DNA of 64,000 nt, from NCBI GenBank assembly GCA_026419785.1, contig JAODTK010005774.1:100063-164062 (forward strand), given 5' to 3'. Numbering within the stretch: the first letter of the stretch is position 1; each line of letters starts with the position of its first letter. Both the position numbers and the translations under genes were made by a program. The notes under the pieces were generated by a model. It had not been told where the DNA came from, ran no database searches, and saw nothing but the letters and a program-made list of their open reading frames with translations. Shown piece after piece: positions 1-10,418 of the stretch. Source of the stretch: Sclerodactyla briareus. Lineage: Eukaryota > Echinodermata > Holothuroidea > Dendrochirotida > Sclerodactylidae.

Positions 1-210
1 TCGCCAAAGGAGGATAACGCGATCAACACAAAATTGGACATGATCGCGTTAAGTTCTAAGTTCGGTCTTCGGACGAGGCTGGAAACCCTTCCGGAGGAGG
101 ATTCCAACTTAGAGCTGAGCGAATCGACGACCCCTCAGACGAAGACATTGATCGAGAGGGGAAGGAGGAGAAACCGCCGGATAAGTTCACGCCCACCATG
201 GTATGATTGA
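1..210 (+). other. open frame entering from the left edge, unidentified
   Basis: Reading from base 1, the plus strand stays open for 69 codons and stops at 208-210. The left end lies outside the window. The translation is rich in Glu, Ser and Arg and ends in an Arg-rich stretch (ERGRRRNRR). A second frame over 126-190 is also acidic (SDEDIDREG), so either one could be the true frame. I recognise no domain. It could be the end of an exon, a piece of a mobile element or chance. Confidence 0.2.
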
Positions 211-1495
211 TGGGGACCACGGCGTTATCACCAGTCCACACCAACAGGCGATGAATGAGCGTGACTACGCTCACGAGAAATAGCACTTCCAAAGAGCGGA
301 GTAGAGAACAGTTAAATGGGACTATTCCGAATTCGACAAAATATTGTAGCAATAAAATCGGAAGTTGGGAATGAATACACGCCCAATTAGAGTCAATGGA
401 TAAACTGCTAATTGGACCCGTATGGCCTGCCTGATAAGGGTTCCTTGCTTCCTTTATTAAGTAGCAGGTATGCTACGGGATGTCTAGTGTACTCGTTTCA
501 ATAGGAATCGTGTCTTGACTGCTTATGACTAAACACCTTAGATTGTTTTCCAAGGTACTTTGTGAGTTGGAGGCTGTAGACTATAAGAGGTTGACTTGAG
601 TACACTACACACTACATGTAGATATGTCGTTGAACATCGCCTATTTGCCCACCCACCACCCACTCATACCCCTCACTCATACTGAACATCCGACTGTATG
701 AGACTGAGCACCCGACTGGCTGCCTGGAGGTCCGTACCTCGTTTTTTTAGCCTGGCCACATGAAGGAACCGACTGTGTAGTGTCTATAAGATCATATTTT
801 TTAATTACTCTTCGTGTATCATGTGATTTGTCACGTAACGTTGATTTTATGTTCCGTTCATGTATCTCCGTGGTAATGTTACTATCTTCGCTATGATTGA
901 GACTTGCGCGGAACTCGAGCACTAGATTATTATACATACCTACATAACAACATGCGGGTCGATTAGGGGCCTATCACAGCAAATAATAATCTGCAAAAAT
1001 AACATACTGTTGATATTTTTCGTAAACACATTTGTCAGTAAAGGCTCATCTACGATCCTTGGCAGTATTGGTCGTGGATGAGCATTGTGCATAACTCGGC
1101 TTCTCTTCTTGACTAGTGCGCAGATGATCTCGAGGCAGGGTTGTACACATTCGCAACCTACTCCAGGGACCACCATTTTACATCCCCTCCTTGAGGACGA
1201 CCAGTAAACCCCAGCATCCGACCACTTTCTCGGAACCTGAAGGAATGGGAGATTAATGTTCAACGATTGCTCACGACTGACTTATTACAAAAATCCCGGA
1301 ACAACCCCCCAGGAACCCATGTGCAAATCTACTGCATTAGAGCAGAACCATTACGTGATTTTGGCAACTGCAAATACAACCATCTGGGGAAACCCTTCCG
1401 TCAGTCCGTTGACTGCTTGAAATTTGAACCAGGAATGTTTGCTTGCGATGCATTATGATACCAACTATAGAATCTATTTAGTCATGTCCGTATGT
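211..1495. other. no recognisable feature
   Basis: I see only short open frames on both strands with no domain, splice pattern or repeat that I can name. Confidence 0.4.
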
Positions 1496-1496
1496 A

Positions 1497-1532
1497 TATA
1501 TGTGTGTGTGTGTGTATGTGTGTGTGTATGTG
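1497..1532. repeat. TG microsatellite
   Basis: An interrupted (TG)n run with TATG variants lies directly before a dispersed repeat. Confidence 0.85.
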
Positions 1533-2125
1533 ACGCCTGGCTTGTAAACACGATAACTCGACCCCACCTGAAGGGATGAAGCTCACACTTAGTATGTGTT
1601 CCCCATAATTAGTACATGATCCTTGTTTTGGGGTCAGGTCAGAACCCTATTGTTTTTGTGTGTAGATCAGAATCATTTTTAGTGAAAAATAGAAATTATG
1701 TGAAAAGTCAATATTTTGGTCAATTTTCAGCAGCTTTAAACATGATAACTTGACCCCACTGAAATGAATGAAGCTCATATTTGGTTGTGTTGTTTCCCCA
1801 TGATGAGTACTTTAACCCTATTTTTTTTTGGGGGGGGGGAGGCAGATCAGAGGTAAACAGAATAAGTCCAGAATCTCCAGATGCTTGGTCTGATCAAGTT
1901 TAATTTAGTGTGTAGCTTACTCATCAAGAGTACAGGAACCCTAATTTTTGTCAATATAGTGTCAATTTTTGGGAAAAATTGGAAAATCTGTGAGAAATGT
2001 CATTTGCGCGCCTATAATGAGCTTTGTACCATCTTTCCCATTTGTCCTCGTGTTGGACACAGGTTATCAGGAATGAGAAGAGGAATCACTAGCCTTTTGG
2101 CTTCCTGGTTTTCCTCTCAATGTGA
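1533..2125 (+). repeat. dispersed repeat family A, copy 1
   Basis: The block is made of degenerate modules of about 190 bp. Two modules start with a GATAACT(C/T)GACCCCAC motif (near 1,550 and 1,744), followed by GATGAAGCTCA and a TTCCCCAT(A/G)AT segment. A third part (1,890-2,115) has ACAGGAACCCTA, GAGAAATGTCAT and TTTTGGCTTCCTG. These last motifs recur in the same order at 7,020-7,180. No coding sequence is seen. It is probably a non-autonomous element, class unknown. Confidence 0.6.
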
Positions 2126-2164
2126 ACCACACATGCACTGTGAATGATGCTACATGGTTACTCT

Positions 2165-2248
2165 AGCATAGCAAAGGTAATACACAGCCGAGGCCTTGCA
2201 ATTGGTTTGTAAATCGGAGATTTGTGTGTTCGAGTCTTGCAGAAACAA
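2165..2248 (+). repeat. tRNA-Thr-like SINE head or tRNA pseudogene
   Basis: The stretch holds a tRNA-like anticodon arm (TTGGT, loop with TGT, ATCGG) followed at tRNA-like spacing by a B-box-like GTTCGAGTC. The order and spacing resemble tRNA-Thr(UGU). The acceptor and D arms do not pair cleanly, so this is not a functional tRNA gene. It is either a degraded SINE head or a tRNA pseudogene. Confidence 0.3.
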
Positions 2249-2527
2249 TTACTGTGTTCTGCAGACTAGGCCTTTCATTGCGGAAAGCTCTGCATTGTCC
2301 CATTCGTCTCAAATCCTTGAGATTTGTATCGTTAAGCTAATTAGGTGTGTGGAAGGAGGTGTGAATTGCATGTGTAACTCTATCCCGTTGCTCCATTCCC
2401 TGATATCCCGGCAAGTTGAATGCAATTTCGGCTGTAGTGAGTGACTGTTTCCTGTTGAAGTTTTTGGCCAGAATGCAACAATAACCAACAGCACACATGA
2501 ACGACGTGTCTGCGATTTTAGGCTAAT

Positions 2528-3414
2528 TATATCCCCACTTTGGGGATATTATGGTTTTGGCTTCGCCGTCTCCGCCGCCGCCGCGTCCGCGTCCGCGTCC
2601 GCGTCCGCCGCCGCGTTCTTGTTAGCGCAATAACTCTCCAACACTTTGTCCGTTTGAGCCGAAACTTGGCACACATGTCCGCCTTAGTGAAATCTGAGTT
2701 CGAAAGTGGGCGTCGCCACATTAGCGGGGTCCGCTAATTTGCATAATTTCCACGATTGGAAGATTTTCCCGTTAGCGCAATAACTCTTTAACGCTTCATC
2801 CGATGGATCTGAAACTTGGTACACTTGTCCGCCCTAGTGAAATCTCGGAGGAGTTCGGAAGTGGGCATCGCTGCAATGCTTGGGGGCCGCTAATTTGCAT
2901 AATTTTCGCGAAATTTTCAAGTTAGTCGGATTGAACGAACTTGGTGGGTAGGGATTATAACTGATCCCGAAAAATGTGGAGGTCATTTCAAGGTCATCAA
3001 AGGTCAAATTTGTGAAGTTTATGCGATTTTCCAACTTTGTCAGATTTGAACGAAACTGGTGGGAACGAACTATAGTTGAATCCGAAAAATGTGGAGGTCA
3101 TTTCAAGGTCATCGGAGGTCAAACTTGCAAAATTTATGCGATTTTCCAAACTTGTCAGATTTGAACGAAACTTGGCGGATGGGGCTACATTTGTTCCCCA
3201 CAAGTTAGAAGTCATTTCAAAGCCATCATGTGTCAAATTCGCATAATTCATGTGCCTATCAACACCCATGGATTACAACAAACTTGGGGATAAGTTGGTC
3301 TGGTGTTTTTCTGACCAAAATGGGGGTCTTTATGGGGTGTTAGATACTTCCTCCCAATGATTGCTCAAAAGTGGGGATATACACGGGGCGGTTTACCCGC
3401 CTACACATGTCTAG
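2528..3414 (+). mobile_element. Helentron-like non-autonomous element, copy H1
   Basis: The 5' end carries TATATCCCCACTTT (2,528-2,541), and its reverse complement AAAGTGGGGATATA lies at 3,368-3,381. This is the subterminal inverted repeat layout of Helentrons. A GGCGG/CCGCC hairpin (3,387-3,401) follows, and the element ends in CTAG (3,411-3,414) before T. The inside has a CCG/GCGTCC-rich tract (2,565-2,615), two copies of a roughly 140-bp module starting GTTAGCGCAATAACTCT, and three copies of a roughly 117-bp module with GAGGTCATTTCAAGGTCA. No Rep or helicase is present. Five related copies lie elsewhere in the window. The exact 5' boundary is uncertain by a few bases. Confidence 0.75.
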
Positions 3415-3420
3415 TTACTT

Positions 3421-4086
3421 CTCTTGATGTTCTCGAAATCCGGGAATTCTGATTCCCCTCATCTAGCACGTGTATATATAAGGAAAGTCAGGCTCACTCC
3501 AACAGCTCTGTAATTGGATATTATGGATTCTGGCGGGCCTCACCCGCAGCGATTTCAGCGAGGAACGATAAAATGTAGGTAACCGAGTAAAGCAGCGCCG
3601 TCGAAAGATTGGAACGATTTGTAACAGCTAACGATGGGAAAATGGAGCAATTGTCAATATGTGCGAAAAATGGTCAGTGAGACATCGATAATATGTATTG
3701 ATTAATTCTACTTTCGGAATATTGTATTGTGACTGATATATGTAGCTATTTACCACGCCGGTGAAATGTCACTGGCGCTAAAAGGTGGTGGCATCATGTT
3801 GATGTAAAGTCATATTCGACTTCACTAGTAAAATTAATCATTGAAATAGCAAAATGTAAACGGATAATATTCAAAGTTTTCGGAGCACACAGTTGTAACG
3901 TCAGAACGGATTGGATTTGCCCTGTTTGTAGTGACGGTTCCCACTGTGCTCTTGGTCAAAGGAACGAAGTTATTAGAGTCTATTCGATAATTGCGGATGC
4001 GACATCGGCATGGCACTGGTACTATCGAATTCACGCTGGAACAGATATATAGGAAAAGTGTCCGGATCTGTTACGCGTTTGTTGAG
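3421..4086. other. no recognisable feature
   Basis: The stretch is AT-rich single-copy-looking sequence with no open frame or repeat I can support. Confidence 0.4.
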
Positions 4087-5477
4087 ATTCCACCCAATTA
4101 TAATAGAATGAGCGCTGAGTGGGTGCAATTGTCAATGTATACGAACGTGGCCCAGAGAGATTGTAATGGAATGAGCGCTGAGTAGGTTACAATTATCAAT
4201 GTATACCAACGTGGCTCAGAGAGATTGTATAGAATGAGCGCTGAGTAGGTACAATTATCAAATGAATGTGTACCAACGTGCATGGCCCAGAGAGATTGTA
4301 ATAGAATGAGCGCTGAGAAGGTGCAATTATCAATGTGTACCAACGTGGCTCAAAGAGATTGTAATAGAATGAGCACTGAGTAGGTACAATTGTCAATGTA
4401 TACCAACGTGCATGGCCCTGAGAGATTGTAATAGAATGAGCGCTGAGTAGGTGCGATTATCAATGTACACCAACGTGGCCCAGAGAAATTGTAATAGAAT
4501 GAGCGCTGAGTAGGTACAATTATCATGTATACCAACGTGGCCCGGAGGGATTGTAATAGAATGAGCGCTGAGTAGGCAAATTATCAATGTGTACCAACGT
4601 GCATGGCCCAGAGAGATTGTAATAGAATGAGCGCTGAGTAGGTACAATTATCATTGTGTACCAACGTGACCCAGAGAGATTGTAATAGCATGAGCGCTGA
4701 GTAGGTACAATTATCAATGTGTACCAACGTGCATGCCCAGAGAGATTGTAATAGAATGAACGCTGGGTAGGTACAATTATCAATGTGTACCAACGTGCAT
4801 GGCCTAGAGAGATTGTAATAGAAAGAGCGCTGAGTAGGTACAATTATCAATGTATACCAACGTGCATGGCCCAGAGAGATTGTAATAGCATGAGCGCTGA
4901 GTAGGTACAATTATCAATGTGTACCAACGTGCATGGCCCAGAGAGATTGTGATAGAATGAGCGCTGAGTGGTACAATTATCAATGTGTACCAACGTGCAT
5001 GGCCCAGAGAGATTGTAATAGCATGAGCGCTGAGTAGGTGCAATTATCAATGTATACCAACGTGCATGCCCAGAGAGATTGTAATGGAATGAGCGCTGAG
5101 TAGGTTACAATTATCAATGTATAACCAACGTGCATGGCCCAGAGAGATTGTAATAGAAAGAGCGCTGAGTAGGTACAATTATCAATGTATACCACGTGCA
5201 TGGCCCAGAGGATTGTAATAGAATGAACGCTGGGTAGGTACAATTATCAATGTATGCCAACGTGCATGGCCCAGAGAGATTGTAATAGAATGAGCGCTGA
5301 GTTGGTACAATTATCAATGTATACCAACGTGCATGGCCCTGAGAGATTGTAATAGCATGAGCGCTGAGTAGGTACAATTATCAATGTATGCCAACGTGCA
5401 TGGCCCAGAGAGATTGTGATAGAATGAGCGCTGAGTTGGTACAATTATCAATGTATACCAACGTGCATGGCCCAGAA
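4087..5477. repeat. 67-bp minisatellite, about 21 units
   Basis: The core unit contains GAATGAGCGCTGAGTAGG, then a CAATTATCAATGT(G/A)TACCAACGTG segment and GGCCCAGAGAGATTGTAATA. Units are mostly 66-68 bp; in the first part some lack the GCAT after ACGTG and are about 62-63 bp. The longer form is dominant in the right part. Counting the GCGCTGAG anchor gives about 21 copies. The last unit degrades near 5,477. The many minus-strand ORFs of 60-108 codons are a by-product of a period that is not a multiple of three. Confidence 0.95.
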
Positions 5478-6565
5478 GGATTGTGTGAACACTCTCCAGA
5501 AAAGCAAACACGTAGCCTACATGACCTGCTAACATGTCCACTTCATTACAATCTGTATTAATCTTCGCAAACCTATGATTACAGGTTCATATACACTGCA
5601 ACCCGCATTCGCAATCATGAAATACTAGCTTAACCCCTTTACAGATACTATTGCGCTTGCCCAGAGAGAATCCAGTATACATAAACATCATGAGTTATTG
5701 AAAAATTGCCCGATATTAGTTGGTGAAACCATTTCAGAGAATCTCGTATGCTTTTTTATTTTTTAGTGAGGTTAGGTTTTGAGGAAGGATAATACATTGC
5801 TCTAGGCCTATTGTACGAGTAATCCAGACAGACTGTGCGACGGGTGATATCCTAACTTATGTGCCTATTTAATATCAATAATTCTATATGTAAACTAGCG
5901 TTTCTCAGAAATTGGTGGAGCCGGGTTTCTGTGGGTGGATTAGGCTTCCTTGCCCGTTGAAAATAAATGTTTTTCGGGAGTTGTAGAAGTACATTTTCCA
6001 CGAAGTATCTATAGCCACGCATTCTGATTATAGCCATGTTTTCTATTTATAGATTTATAGTCAGGTATTCTATTGGAACTTCTCCATCATTGCATGGAAA
6101 AGGTTGTATTTTAAGGTGGGAGTTGGATAACGTTGTTGATGTTCCCCGAATTGCTCTGACGACATAAAAGGTAGGATTTCGTGAGGGGCGGGGTGCGATA
6201 TGAATGTAAATATCGGACTTAAAGTCGATAGAGAAGCGCATGCAGTCAAATGAACTGTATGAGAATGCTGGAAGATCATAGGAACGCCTACTAATTTTAT
6301 ACGGACGTAGGTATGCCTCACGAGGAGATATGCCAAAGAATTTCATTTGCAGTGATGCAGCATCAGTGGTACACGTTGTAATTTAGCCTTCGTAGTTTTT
6401 GCTCGTTCCATTAATTCTGTTTGGAATAGCAACACTCTCGCCGCTCATGCTCACCTTAAAAAACTCGACAGTCTCGTTCACTCAACTCCATTCTCGCGAG
6501 GGGAAGTGGCTGTGCGTGCAAAACTGCATCCTGTCGGATAGAGACGTTGAATGCCGTTGACGTTG
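5478..6565. other. no recognisable feature
   Basis: A few overlapping minus-strand open frames at 6,047-6,346 show no domain or splice signals. I see no repeat shared with the rest of the window. Confidence 0.4.
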
Positions 6566-6569
6566 AATG

Positions 6570-7190
6570 TGGAGAGAAAAGAGACCCTTTTGTTTCTAGC
6601 GTAGACCTCGTGTGTTACCTTTTGGCAAAATGGTCTTATTCTTGGTTTGTGTGTTCCTCACGATGAGCACATACGCCTATTGTTCTGGGTGTTAGGTCAG
6701 AGGCAATCCGAGGTCACTAGCAGTCAAAGTCTACAGCATTGTAAACTCGTTCGGAACGCTTGGGCGGATCGAGCTGAAATTGGTGCGTAGGTCTAATGGC
6801 GGCCAGGAGGCCTTTTGCTTTCGTATAGGAGAGGTCATTTATCAATAAAAAAAATTAGGAATCGGTGAATTATTTTATAATTCGGTCAAATTGTACTTGG
6901 TTTGGAGGACTGCAGCTTATACTTGGTGTTCCCATGATGAGAACACGAAGTTCAGCGGAGGTCAACGTTGGCGAACTCTTCTGAACACTTCTGCTCAAGT
7001 CGAAATTCGGTCTTATCAAAAATACAGGAACCCTATCGTTTTGTCAGGATGGTATCTTTATTGGCTGAAAGTGGGAATATTTTGAGAAATGTCATATTGA
7101 GCAAGCTAGTTCTTTAGTCTGGACATTATTTTATCAGAAATGAATCGAGGAATCCAGAGGCATTTTGGTTTCCTGAATGTGGGTACAAAA
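6570..7190 (+). repeat. dispersed repeat family A, copy 2
   Basis: This block repeats the order of motifs seen at 1,533-2,125: TTCC(T)CA(C/T)GATGAG, then ACAGGAACCCTAT, GAGAAATGTCAT, TTATCAG(A/G)AATGA and TTTTGGTTTCCTG. The copies are strongly diverged, so the insertions are old or the family is heterogeneous. No coding potential is seen. Confidence 0.55.
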
Positions 7191-7387
7191 TAAGCGCTGT
7201 CTGATTACTTTATTATTCTGATTATATAGATCACAAACCAAAACGAGATATTATAGTGTTCTGAATACAAGCACAAATGCTTCCGTTACTATTGATTAAA
7301 GTCGAGTGTAAAAGTTGAGTTGAATTAACCACAATGGTCAGTATTATAGGGCAGTTATTGTATTAGTAACTTGCAAACACCATTCAT

Positions 7388-7404
7388 ATATATATATATT
7401 ATAT

Positions 7405-7438
<34 letters not shown>

Positions 7439-7442
7439 GATA

Positions 7443-7488
<46 letters not shown>

Positions 7489-7500
7489 ATATATAAATAA
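7388..7500. repeat. AT microsatellite
   Basis: About 110 bp of (TA)n is interrupted by ATTAT variants. It is self-complementary and can extrude as a cruciform. Confidence 0.95.
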
Positions 7501-8750
7501 TGCCAAGTTTATATGGACTCTCTTTATAATGGTATAATATTTCTCCCAAAATTCATTCGTTAAAGGGTGAATAAAGGACGTACTACCTCGGTTAGTCTGA
7601 TGTTGTAGTAGTCCTCGACTTCAGTCAGGGAATCACGTATCATGCCGTGTATGTGTTTCACTTCCTGTAGCTGGCAGGATGGGCGAGCTCAGACTCTGTG
7701 CGTAATCCCTATTGTCTCCCCGGGTAAAATATTGCCTGGAATTATAATAGCTTCGGACGTGACGACAAAAACGCAGCTCTGCGTAGTTATTCCTCCCCGT
7801 ATTTTGTCAGTTGATGTCTCTAAAACTCAATTATAGATGGAGCGATGGATTTTGTACCTGTATAACAATTCTGACATGAGACGAACCTTCTTAATCAAGT
7901 GGAATTTCAGTATCTAAACTATAGTCTAGGAGGCGTAGTGATTCCTTGAATCATCCGGACCTGACCTTTGTTGATTATGGAGACCTTGAACTTGCAAGTA
8001 CTCAATATGGGGGTGCAATACACCAATTATGTTATTTATTGCAGTTTACATCAACTAGTTATTGGGTTTACAATCTTTTCAGACCTTGGCCTCTTGATCT
8101 TCAATAAACTTGAATCATTACTACCAAAGTTTTGTGGTCAGTGCATGTTCATGTTCTGTGTTCAGCAGTGTTTTAGCCTTCGATCCCTCTTGGCCACCAA
8201 TGACCGGGGACCTGCGAGCAGCAGGAAAACATGGTTATTCTGTTCTATACACGTAGGCCTGACTGCCTGGGCAATATGCCATGTCTCGTGTTCTTGCATA
8301 ACGCTTTGCGTTCTCTGCAGTTTCCAAACTTTTCGAACTTGAGATCGAGCTACATACTTTGAATACTAATAGGCTCACGGGACCAGTCCATTACCGCCAA
8401 TCTTGGAGCTTTGCTCGTAGTTAATACGAAACAAGGAAGCAACTTCGCGTAATCAGGCTGTTGCTTGTTACATCCAGATATTTGGGCACAAAGTCTTCCT
8501 TCCCTATTCAACTTAGTCGAGTTTTTTGCACACTCGATGGTCGATTTTTCAGTCTCTCTTGCCCCGTAACAGATAAACTCACATGTTTGTCTTCCGCCTG
8601 CCTACCTTACTGATCTAATTCCTTGATGTTCGTAATGTGCCGGTAACCACAGTAATTGGAATCGCTCCCCCAACAACCCCAACGCAAACTGCGCTCACTG
8701 CACTGCATTCCGCGAACATAAACTACTTTGTACAGAGTTAGTCTGTGCGT
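7501..8750. other. no recognisable feature
   Basis: A 124-codon plus-strand open frame at 7,968-8,342 has no similarity I recognise and Cys-rich, low-complexity content. I do not call it a gene. Confidence 0.35.
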
Positions 8751-8755
8751 CTTAA

Positions 8756-9941
8756 CCTAGCCATCCACTAGTGCGCAGCGCAGGCGCAGCGCAGGCAATG
8801 CGAAGTCCGCAGAAATCGGAAAATAGGAATAACAAAAAGTGCAATCCACGGTTCCGCAGGCGCAGCGCATCAGCAGATTGCTGCGCAGGGAATTGATCAG
8901 TTAGCGATTCTGCGGACTGCGCAAGCCCTGCGGATGGTTCCAGGAAGCGCCGAATGGGCAATTCGTATCATCTGGGCAGCGCGCAGTTATGTTATGGCAG
9001 GAACAGCGCCATAATTCTCCCAACGTGGGGAGGAAAGGGACAAGTTTCCAGACGGGTGACACGCAGCGAGTGCACCTCGCCTGAGTGGCGTAGCCAGTGG
9101 GGAAGCTGGCTACGAATCTGCCTCGCCCTACCTTCTACAATCATAATTTACATTTTTACCTTCACATGTTTGTCTTTTTAATTCTCCTTCATTCTCTTCT
9201 ATGTATAGAACATATCGTACATGTCACCACTATGCCTTCATCCGAGTGGTTGGTAGAGCGCCGACCCTCCACCCCGGGGGACTGGGATTCACATTCCTGG
9301 TCGGGTCATACCAAAGACTTCGAAAATGGTACATGTTGCCTTTCTTTGCGGTTCGCAGCACAGGGATTGCGAGCGGGACAAACGAGGGGTAGCAAGTTGC
9401 GGTTGCATGTGATTACCCCCACCCCAGCAGTGAGGTACAGCCGTTCATTGCCTCGTGTCGTGTACCTCGTGGAGCTGATAATAAGGTGCAGTATCTAGGC
9501 CTGCACCTTTGCTGAGCCTTGATATGCTTCATACTCTGTGCTCGACAGTTTAACATAAAATCAGAAATTCCATTATAACTGTTAACTAATGTTTAACGTT
9601 AACGTTTAAAATGCATGCGGTACATGGTTCCGCTGTGCTGTGGCGTGACTTATCTAAATGTGGGAGAATTGAATATGTAACACAGGAAATTGCGAGACCG
9701 AGATCAGACACTGAGCCGCCCTGTCGCATGCGAGAAGCTGGTAATTGGGGGAAAATGCTCATTCTCCAAGTTCGGTTGAACACTAGTTTCCCGCGTTATA
9801 TGGACTCTCTGTGGGATGGCTGCGCAGGGTGCTGCGGATGAGTGGATGGCGACATTCTGAGCCTGCCGCTGCGCCTGCGCTGCGCCTGCGCTGCGCCTGC
9901 GCCTGCGCTGCGCCTGCGCTGCGGGACTAATGGATGGCTAG
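8756..9941. mobile_element. TIR transposon (MITE-like) with CTTAA/TTAA target duplication
   Basis: The left end reads CCTAGCCATCCACTAGT and the inverted right end GCTAGCCATCCATTAGT. Both continue into GCGCAGCGCAGGCGCAG repeats, giving TIRs of at least 40 bp. CTTAA flanks both sides (8,751-8,755 and 9,942-9,946). TTAA duplications are known for piggyBac and Kolobok; I cannot choose between these from the ends alone. No transposase is visible. GCGCAG words also recur in both subterminal regions. A tRNA-derived SINE occupies part of the inside. A perfect 8-bp hairpin (GTAGCCAG/CTGGCTAC) lies near 9,090-9,114. Confidence 0.75.
9236..9520 (+). mobile_element. tRNA-derived SINE
   Basis: The head has an A-box-like GAGTGGTTGGTAGAGCGC and a B-box-like GGGATTCACATTCC at tRNA spacing, so it should derive from a Pol III promoter. 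The body continues with GGTCATACCAAAGACTT and AATGGTACATGTTGCC. The tail part from GAGCGGGACAAACGAGGGG to GGCCTGCACCTTTGCTGAG is shared with a minus-strand fragment at 32,755-32,945. The B box is degenerate, so this copy is probably not active. It lies inside the TIR element at 8,756-9,941. Confidence 0.65.
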
Positions 9942-9946
9942 CTTAA

Positions 9947-10418
9947 TATATTATTTTACTGGAATTTTAAACAGTTCCACCTCTACGCGTTATGACTCAC
10001 GAAATTCGCAGACAAGAAACACACGTACGTTATATTGCGCGTGACGCGAGATTTTTCAGAATACTGATGATGTATATGTCGAAATTACCCTCTCCGAGTT
10101 CACGTGCCCAACATATTGATCCTAACTTCTGGAGTAAAGGGCAAACTAAAAGGCGCATTTTTCTTGGACGGGTAGGCAAATCCACCGACGAAATCGTGAA
10201 GGAGGGACAACTGCCTCTAGTTTCCCCCCTGTATCCGACCCTAGCTTGTATAATGTTAATGACTCTAATTGTGTTTAGTGAAAACAGGGTCAGGAAAGAC
10301 AAAATCCTCCTGAAAACACTGAAAAGCCAAAATCCCAAAAGGAGAAGAATAACCAGATGACCTAGATGCCACAATTCTTGAAAAATAAATCAAGATGTTC
10401 TCGAACGCATTCACACTC
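9947..10418. other. no recognisable feature
   Basis: Overlapping open frames of 114-122 codons occur on both strands (9,992-10,374) without domains. I see no repeat. Confidence 0.35.

Noticed and set aside
4087-5477. CRISPR-like array
   Set aside because: Units are contiguous without unique spacers, and the genome is eukaryotic.
4098-5541. Many overlapping minus-strand ORFs of 60-108 codons with repeated LSAHSITISLGHARWYT-type peptides
   Set aside because: They are translations of the 67-bp minisatellite. The period is not a multiple of three, so each frame survives only about three units.
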